A stretch of DNA of 64,000 nucleotides from Toxorhynchites rutilus septentrionalis. Lineage: Eukaryota > Arthropoda > Insecta > Diptera > Culicidae. The notes below the pieces were generated by a model that made no database searches, was not told the DNA's origin, and saw nothing but the letters and a program-made list of their open reading frames with translations. The stretch lies in NCBI RefSeq assembly GCF_029784135.1, contig NC_073746.1, positions 258,330,994 to 258,394,993 on the forward strand, given 5' to 3'. Position 1 is the stretch's first letter, and each line of letters begins with the position of its first letter. A program made the translations under genes and the position numbers. Below are positions 57,050 through 64,000 of the stretch, piece after piece.

Positions 57050-57570
57050 ATAATCGAGTCCGACCTGTACTGTATTCTATTAGTCAAATCATTTCATTTG
57101 ATACTAATATTGAGGGGATTGCAAAAAATACAAAGTCGATCATTTTGTGGCGGCGAACTTTTCGCATTTATGTTGTTCATAGTGTAGTGTATTCTCCAAA
57201 TCAAGCCATTCATCCATTTTTTTGCGGCGGCCAAATTGAATTTTTCAAGATCATGGAATATGCAGTTTTATAATGACAGTAGAATTAAATGTATGTTCCA
57301 AATTTCAGATCAATCATTCAACAGGAACGGGGTCGATTTTCTATTAATGTGGGACAACCCAAAAAACATTCAAACATACATAGAAACAGGTCAAGCTGAA
57401 TGAAACCATTCAAAAAATAATTAGTTGTTTGGGGACTGCGGCCATCTTGAAATTGGATTTTTCATTATCTGCTATGTTCTACTAGTCGAGAACATTCTTT
57501 TGATACATTTTCGGACATTTTTCATAAATAACTGTGTTCTACTAGTCAAGCCATTTCATTTGATACCCAT
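57050..57570 (+). repeat. Internally repetitive dispersed repeat
   Basis: Variants of CTGTGTTCTACTAGTCAAGCCATTTCATTTGATAC occur at about 57068, 57185 and 57530, with a partial copy near 57475, interleaved with TTTTGTGGCGGCGAAC-like sequence. Non-coding. Confidence 0.55.
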
Positions 57571-57655
57571 ATTGCCAAATTTTATTTTATAGAATAATTT
57601 ATCATTGGAAATGTATTAGTATGACCTATGATTTTCCTTCAACACTAAAACTACC

Positions 57656-57856
57656 AACCGGTCAAAATGACCGGTTATATGATTTGTTCGTTAGATTTTG
57701 CATTAAAATTTATTTTTATATTTTTTAATGATGTTATGACTTTTTCTTAATTCATGTATTGATCAATATTATAAATTATTTTGGTCTCTCACTCCTAATT
57801 TTTCTCATATACATATGTGGTATACCTATTTATACCGACCGGTCAAAATGACCGGT
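57656..57856. repeat. Two copies of a perfect palindrome ACCGGTCAAAATGACCGGT
   Basis: AACCGGTCA-AAA-TGACCGGTT at 57656-57676 and ACCGGTCA-AAA-TGACCGGT at 57838-57856. Both are perfect inverted repeats with a 3-nt loop. The 161 bp between them are AT-rich. Confidence 0.85.
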
Positions 57857-57869
57857 TGTGACATTTAAT

Positions 57870-59460
57870 ATTTCTAATTCCAAAATTGCTTAGAAACAAC
57901 GTCAATCTGCCACTACGGTGCCAGCCAATCAAAATTTCCGGAACAATTACTGCTTCTAAACCATAAAATTTGGAAAATTTTTAGAATTTTGTAATATATT
58001 GTGATGCAATTTTATTTTCTCATTAACAGTTGTTGTATAGGGCAGAAATATGTGATATTGAAATTAGTGCAGTTGAAATACTCACAATATTGTGGACAAT
58101 TGGGTTGATTTAAAAAAAAATGCAGTTATAGTAGTTTGCAGTATACGTAAGTTGTATGTTTTTGTATTATATTGATGGGAAAAAATAAAAATATTCTAAA
58201 TATTAATTTTTATCTAGTTATAAAACTTAACCTAAAAATGTAAAAATGTTTTAGAAGACGTAACAGATTCAACAGAAGACTTTGCAGAAATCGATCAAGA
58301 TGTTTATGAAATTAAATTCTGAAATTTGACCAGTATCTGAAATATAGATGAACAAATCATAAGAAAAAAATGTTTGTTTCCTCAGAGAGCAATTGTAAAG
58401 AGAATCAAGTTAGGTAGACTAAGAAAAATGTTGATACTGTCGTCATATTTGGATGAGAATGACCGTCAACATAGCTATAATTTCTCCTGATGGAACTACC
58501 TGCACAAAAAGCACTCCAGAAAGGATATAAATAAACAACATTTCCAAAGCAATAATTGGAGGGGTAGAGTGTGTGTATATGTGAAAATACGTAAGTATAT
58601 GTGTGAATGTCATCACTCCTTACGATCGTCATACCCACAAACGCATGAGAACGGAAGTTATGAATTGTTCATTTGAAGGGTACGCATAGCATTTTGTAAT
58701 TTTGTACAGTGGGCGATGAAGTGTTGCTCTAATTTACTCCAAACTTTGATCGATCGGCTAGAAAAAACGACTGAACGTGTCAATATGAAATGTTCACAGG
58801 AGTTTAGGGGGTAAGCTATGCTTAAAATTTACCTGCTAACATTCAAATTTACTGCAATATTTGCAAAATTACAGAAGATTTTCTAAAATAGTATAAAATC
58901 GTAATTTTGACACTTTTTTTAAAATTGATGCAAAACATTCAAATTATTTTTTTCGTCAAAGCAACAAAATATAGGCATAGGGTATTTTTTCGAGGTGGAG
59001 AATATTTTTATGGTGTAACATTTTGCAATTCGAGATGACCATTTTCATTGGCACCCTAATATGTATTCCTGAGAATTTGTAAGTACATGAAATTTTGTAT
59101 TTTCACAGAATTTTTCGATGACTAACTACGTGGACATTGATATGAAAATACAATGATAGTGCGAATGCATTTTTTTGAATTTCAGTCGCACAGAACATAC
59201 GTTCGTTACAACTTTCCTAAAACGCGGAACTTATTTTCCAACTAATGGAAAAACGAGAAAAGACAATTAAAACAAACGCGTTTTCCGACGTTACTCAACA
59301 CTCCCGATAGCTGGGGAGCGAGAGTCGGGAATATCTTTAGCAGTCTTTGCCAAGTACAGAGGCGAAAACTTAGAACAACAATTTCGCTGCCATCCGTTTA
59401 TTGCTTTTAAACGCATGAATGTTTGATACTGCGGAGTAGCTTTCACCGCATGCCGAAGGC
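57870..59460. other. No gene seen
   Basis: AT-rich. No supported coding region, RNA gene or complete repeat. Confidence 0.45.
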
Positions 59461-59463
59461 CAA

Positions 59464-60002
59464 AGGGTGTCCACGATAAAATTGCATCTCACCCATGCAT
59501 CGGCCAAATTCAGTCTTTCATTCGATTGTCGTTAAACTTTCACGATATCGAATGAAACGAGTTAACTAAGTTTGGCCATCTTTTTTCATCCAACTTTGTC
59601 TCCGTATGCCCGAAACCATTTGCAGATCCATTTTTTTATTTCTTCATATTCGGCGAAGTGCTGTGCATTTGTCACTGAAGCAACCAAAGATGGCAATTTG
59701 ACGCTGAGGGGGCCAGATCTGGAGAATACGGCGGCTGCGGTAACGTTTTCCAGAAAAAGATTTTCATTGCGTCCTTCACGGTTTTAGCGATGTGTGCCGG
59801 TGCGTTGTCATTTTTTATCGATATCAATTTATTTTAACGAACGCGCTGTTTTTTTGACTCTATTATCGTCACTTTAACTTAACAGATGACTCACACTTTG
59901 GAAACATTACATATTGGGCGCTTTTACTCATAATCTTAATGAATTAAATGAATGGTTCAAAAGTTGAAGCAACTTACGCGTGACGCCATTTTATCGTATA
60001 CA
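59464..60002 (-). mobile_element. mariner derivative, internally deleted
   Basis: The ends AAAGGGTGTCCACGATAAAA and, inverted, TTTTATCGTATACACCTTT match at most positions. On the minus strand between them (about 59820-59570) the C-terminal catalytic part of a mariner transposase is readable: NDNAPAHIAKTVKDAMKIFF, then PQPPYSPDLAPSASNCHLWL. The final catalytic Asp of the DD34D triad (PSD in active copies) is replaced (PSAS), and a stop follows. About 540 bp versus ~1.3 kb for a complete element. Confidence 0.7.
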
Positions 60003-60299
60003 CCTTTGATTCTGTGGGTAAATTTCTCGGTGGAATCTTTCTAGCTTCAGTTTGAGCGCGAGTTACGACGCTGCTCAATTGCGTTGGAATATTCGCCGTA
60101 CGCTGAACCAGTAGCGGCCGTCTTGCACGCAGTAACTATACATCACAAACTACATAGTTTCGCACACATGATATGGGCATCCTCAGAATCTTGTGGAACA
60201 GTTTGAGAATGAAAACCGAAAACTTCCATAAAGTAATATAGTTCAGGTAAATTTTCGTTTTTTTTTGTCTGGTGGAAGTGCAGTTATTTATTGCACCCA

Positions 60300-60425
60300 T
60301 TTTTTTTATCCCATTTATTCATTTTTGGCTCATTAGCATTTGAGCTGTAACAGAGCCGAGTTTTCATCGTGTACATGTCACATGTTTATCATATCTATAA
60401 TTAGCACATTACACAGTTGTCATTT
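60300..60425. repeat. Inverted partner of the repeat at 10.78-10.89 kb
   Basis: TTGGCTCATTAGCATTTGAG, CTGTAACAGAGCCGAGTTTT, CATGTCACATGTTTATCATA, TTACACAGTTGTCATTTTTC. This is the reverse complement of the 10.78-kb sequence. Confidence 0.7.
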
Positions 60426-60864
60426 TTCGACGTTATAGTATTCACTTCTATAACATTGCATATGGATTGCACCCATTGACAATGTTTTACTTTTTTTCGA
60501 AAAAAAATAAAAGATCGTTTTGTGCGATTTATTTTCGAATACAAAGAATTGATCCGAAAAATCGGAAATAGGTGTGGAAAAAATCGATATCCTAAATATC
60601 GATTCAAAATCGCTCAAGTCTAGTATAAATAAGAAACCAGAATTTAGGCATTAATAGGCGTACATGCTTGTGTAGAAGGTCAGGAGTCATATCAATTATC
60701 ATTATTTACATCTATACATCTGTCAATAATATCCAATTCAAAACTCCGTCTGCGAATGACCGATCTCTATAGTAACATGTCCGAAAAGAACTTGAAACTA
60801 TTGAGAACCAAAGCAGAGGGTCCAAAGTCCCTAAGGACAATAGTTGTGATAGTTCCCATGGTTA

Positions 60865-61304
60865 CAGGGAAACTTCGATATAATGTACCCTCGATAAAAC
60901 GTCACTCGATATAACGTACATTTTACCTCGATATAACGTACACATTTCCATAGTGTAAAGGAATTTTTTTTTCAATATTCCTTTTTCTGATAGAAGAATG
61001 AATTATCTGTATTGTGATGCTAAAACAAGTTTTGTACTTTCAATCAATCCCGAAATACAGCTGGTTTTGTGGTTTCCAGATTCTAAATGAATTAAGCTTT
61101 AATCAACAGTACGAAGGGAAACATCACGAGAAACGCTGGCTTCGTCTTCTGATTGAAGTTATTCATTAACTTGACCAAAACAGCAACACAATAATGTATT
61201 ATAGACTACGTTTGTGAGTACCTTATTATGCTTCGATATAACGTACAATTCGATACAACGTACAATTTTGAAAGTGAAATGTACGTTATATCGAAGTTTA
61301 CCTG
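60865..61304. mobile_element. pogo/Tigger-like MITE
   Basis: 440 bp. The ends are CAGGGAAACTTCGATATAAT and, inverted, TTATATCGAAGTTTACCTG, flanked by TA (60863-60864, 61305-61306). Subterminal repeats TCGATATAACGTACA are present in both halves. The CAG start, TA target and TCGATATAACG motif are typical of pogo-group MITEs in insects (established pattern, recalled). No coding sequence. Confidence 0.8.
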
Positions 61305-61619
61305 TATTACGTAAAGAAAAATTGCTGTGATGCAATAAATAAATAACCTCAATACCGGAAAACCCGTAAACGACCTCCTTTCTCAAATTGAATAACACCC
61401 AAAGCTGAACACTAAAATATTCAGAGCCAGCAATTCCCAAACATTTGCTTTTCTTTATCCACTATTTACCGAAAGTGCTGCGCGTCTGCAAGAATACAGT
61501 GCGACATGTTGATATTGACGTTTATAAACAAGTGTGACAATAACCTTTGCATTAACAAAATGGATAAAAAATGGCTGAAAATCAGCGAGAAGGGGATGGA
61601 AAGCCGCTCTTCTTTTATA

Positions 61620-62047
61620 GTACTTATAGTACGAAATGTCTGTCGGAAGTTGCGTCGTTCATCAAGAAACGCCATAAGGGCGAACGCGGTGTTCTGGCCG
61701 GATCTGTCGTCGGCCCACTACTCGAAGCGATCGTTAGAGGAGATGGAGCGGCTGAATATCGATGTGGTACCCAAGTCGGAGAACCCGCCCAACGTCCTCC
61801 AGATGTGTCCCATCGAGAATTTCTGGGCAAACCTGACGCGAAGATCTACTCCAGCAATTTTGTCGTGAAAACTGGGAACGAATTGATAAATAAAACGAAG
61901 AAAGAAGTCAAAAACATGCCTACACGCATGTTTTCGTCCGCCATGGCGAATGTTCCGGTTAACTGCCGGAAGGTCGCTCTGAAAAAAAACCTTTTTTTTA
62001 TGCAAACGTTAACAGGAAAACCCCGATTGATTTGGGTAGATGGGTAG
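61620..62047 (+). pseudogene. DD37E transposase C-terminal fragment
   Basis: The frame from about 61688 reads VFWPDLSSAHYSKRSLEEME, then VVPKSENPPNVLQMCPIENF. Exactly 37 residues separate the Asp of WPDL from the Glu of PIEN, the same spacing as the element at 13.14 kb, but the sequence is a different family. Near 61.84 kb a frame change leads to SSNFVVKTGNELINKTKKEV and KNMPTRMFSSAMANVPVNCR. The N-terminal domain and first Asp are missing. Confidence 0.75.
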
Positions 62048-62337
62048 CAAAGCTATACAATTTTTTAAGCTAGTCGTAAGGTAATTGGTAAGCGAGAACA
62101 TAGTTGAAATTAGACCTTAACCGGAGTAATGTCGTTTGCTCTCAAATCCTAAACGCCTGTGATATAATATGGCGACCGTGACAGGACTTTGCTCGATCAG
62201 TGATAGAAAGATAGTTAATTAGTGAAACAACCAGAAGAACTTTATGAGCACATACTTTACTTTACATTACTTTTGGCATTTTCAAAATCAAAACAAACAT
62301 GTAATGTAAACAGTGCATTGTGGTGATCAGATCGAGT

Positions 62338-62485
62338 GTTCTCGTGGCCGAGTGGTTAGCGCGTTTCAAGGCGTGATATTTGGCATAAGAAATCTCAGCT
62401 AAGTACTGCTAATAGAAATGATGCAAGTAATACCTACGTTGAGACGGCAAAAGTTCCACTGGGAACGTTAATTTAAAAAGATGAT
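62338..62485 (+). mobile_element. tRNA-derived SINE with internal deletion
   Basis: The A-box head GTGGCCGAGTGGTTAGCGCG is joined directly to the SINE body tail TTTCAAGGCGTGATATTTGG, AAATCTCAGCTAAGTACTGC and AAGTTCCACTGGGAACGTTA. The same head and tail are separated by ~150 bp in the copy at 15.31-15.60 kb, so the B-box segment is deleted here. Confidence 0.7.
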
Positions 62486-62655
62486 CAATCTAAAATCAAT
62501 CAAATTCCCTATCTGTGGGATTTTTCCTATATCAACTTTCATACAGTTCAAGCTTTTCCTTTCCTTTCCTTTTCTTCCCTGAAAACGCAAAATGGTGCTA
62601 AAACTTTAGAATGAAAGGAGCAAAGAAAAGGTCACCATACAAACAAACGTCAGTG

Positions 62656-62770
62656 TTATGAGACGTTTCCTTTGATGCTAGTGAAAATTCTGTAGGTAGT
62701 GGTGCTATCTACCGAAATCCAATCGGCCGGTTCCGGACCTTCCCCTACTATACATAAATTCAATGGCATA
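62656..62770 (-). CDS. Exon-like segment, unrecognised
   Basis: The minus strand reads NLCIVGEGPEPADWISVDST, then TTYRIFTSIKGNVS before a stop. A possible acceptor TATGTATAGTAG precedes GGGGAAG. Short and unsupported by a partner exon. Confidence 0.2.
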
Positions 62771-63245
62771 TCAACAGGTTTGTGTTGAGGCAGACAACAA
62801 AAAAGTATGTTGACTAGCTTCGGAGAAATGCATTGCATTCGTGCAATTCTGTTCGAAGGAGTGTAGCGCCACCATATTACCCTTTGCCAAAGAAACCAAG
62901 CGAAAATGAAAATTTATATCCATTTTAAAATTACGTTTCTGAATAATATTCACCTCGAGCCTAGTTTGTTTGTTTCATTTCTCCTAGTTATTCCCATACA
63001 CCTTACTGGTCCGAGCATCGGTTGGTCGACTGGCTTGCTGGCTGGCTGGACCATTCATCTTCTTGGTCGGTCCGTGTTCTTCCACAAGCAAAAACCTCGC
63101 ATCCGCTATGGCCGCACTCACGTCTTCCTTGTATATAACTTACGTTCGCTGCATCCTTACCGGAACCACCGGAGGGAGAGTATGAACTAGCAGTCAAAGT
63201 TATGAATGGGAATAATGTATGGTGTAACCATATGCTTCTTTCAGC

Positions 63246-63494
63246 TCACTGACTTTTAACATATTTTCCAACGTTCTTCAGCAGATGGTATTTGCTGACG
63301 CCGACGACGACGGCGCCAAGTGGGGCTGCAGTGGCAAGCAAAGCTCCTCTAAATAAAGGATTCTCACTCGCCCAACCTAGCTTGTGGTTTATTTGATGGA
63401 AGGAAGCTGACTTTTCTGCCCGGAAAGCTATTTTGTGTGGAATTTCCGAATGTTTAAAAACTACCAACGGTTGAAATGATGCTACCAGGCACAT
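63246..63494 (-). CDS. Possible terminal exon or small gene, unrecognised
   Basis: 82 codons on the minus strand from MCLVASFQPLVVFKHSEIPH to TGA. The last 40 residues (ENPLFRGALLATAAPLGAVV, VGVSKYHLLKNVGKYVKSQ) use GC-rich codons and look protein-like, with a small-residue-rich segment that could be a short membrane helix. The N-terminal half is weaker, so the true exon may start inside. No family recognised. Confidence 0.3.
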   Translation of the reverse strand: MCLVASFQPLVVFKHSEIPHKIAFRAEKSASFHQINHKLGWASENPLFRGALLATAAPLGAVVVGVSKYHLLKNVGKYVKSQ

Positions 63495-63499
63495 TCGTT

Positions 63500-64000
63500 C
63501 TTCATATAGACAACATCTGATACGATCCTTCTGCCTTAAAACAACTTAATGATTGTTTGATTTTGAAGCTAGCTGACACATGTTTAATTAATTATATTCA
63601 TTCATCCTTTCCCACAGCGCCATATTAATACCATTAAAACTTCAATGTACTACAACATCGCCGTGTCACGGTGGGATCTAATTGGTCCCGTTTTATGGCA
63701 TCAGCGTTTTTCCTTATTAGCCCAGCGCTAATTTCATTCCCGAGAATCCATTCAATCGGCTAACAGTGGCAAAGCTAAACAAATCAACCCTGCACACATA
63801 TGGCGCCAATTTTATTCCGGCTGAAAGTTCCCTCGCCACTTTTGCTCGCCGCACATTACGCTGAAGTGGTCTGCACCGGAGGCTATTACAAACTATCAAC
63901 AACAGATCTGAAACTGGGCTTCGTGACCAGGCTGTTGGTCACGAAACACTACAAATCGTAAAAACTTTGACCCTTCTTCGGTCCGCGCGCTCACGCACGT
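63500..64000. other. No gene seen at the right edge
   Basis: Moderate composition, rising in GC towards the end. A gene could begin beyond the window; nothing is supported inside it. Confidence 0.4.

Overview
The window reads as nuclear DNA of a culicine mosquito, most likely Aedes. The evidence is AT-rich sequence, introns of 57-61 bp with GT-AG ends, a secreted maltase of the mosquito midgut/salivary type, a DD37E mariner-related transposon of the kind first described in mosquitoes, tRNA-derived SINEs and an I-clade LINE. The genus is an inference. One host gene is confidently complete; most of the rest is transposable elements, often nested in one another.

Layout. 0-3 kb: a 7-bp microsatellite, transposase scraps and a TIR element built of ACGCGG repeats. 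3.1-5.3 kb: a complete five-exon GH13 alpha-glucosidase (maltase) gene with a plausible promoter and polyA signal. 5.5-10.8 kb: exon-like fragments of unrecognised genes, some tandemly or invertedly duplicated. 11.9-14.4 kb: a dead mariner and a dead DD37E element with clear TIRs. 15-21 kb: SINEs, a hAT remnant and another mariner. 21.2-28 kb: a pogo-like MITE, a P-element-like MITE with a THAP remnant, and a degenerate jockey-clade LINE interrupted by a 967-bp TIR transposon with a 4-bp duplication. 28.2-39.5 kb: three adjoining copies of a repeat family (called here A and B), one split by a full-length I-clade LINE with both ORFs open and another carrying a Harbinger-like MITE. 40-52.5 kb: more A and B copies, a TTAA-flanked element and a second dispersed repeat family (R). 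54-64 kb: LOA-clade LINE debris, small mariner and pogo derivatives, a DD37E fragment, a SINE and two weak exon candidates.

The most interesting item is the A/B family, with about eight copies or pieces. Its 5' end is the palindrome GACGTAGAACTACGTC. Near the 3' end an inverted copy of that motif is followed by a terminal hairpin (GGTCGTGTC-loop-GACACAACC) and then a T run. Some copies carry internal ~100-bp tandem repeats, and two carry a LINE ORF1-like fragment. No target-site duplication is apparent. This fits non-autonomous Helentron (HINE/DINE-like) elements; that assignment is an inference.

Paired copies act as natural empty sites and date insertions relative to one another: the I LINE landed in copy B1 (B2 is the empty site), a Harbinger-like MITE landed in copy A3 (A4 is the empty site), and the P-like MITE landed in A2.
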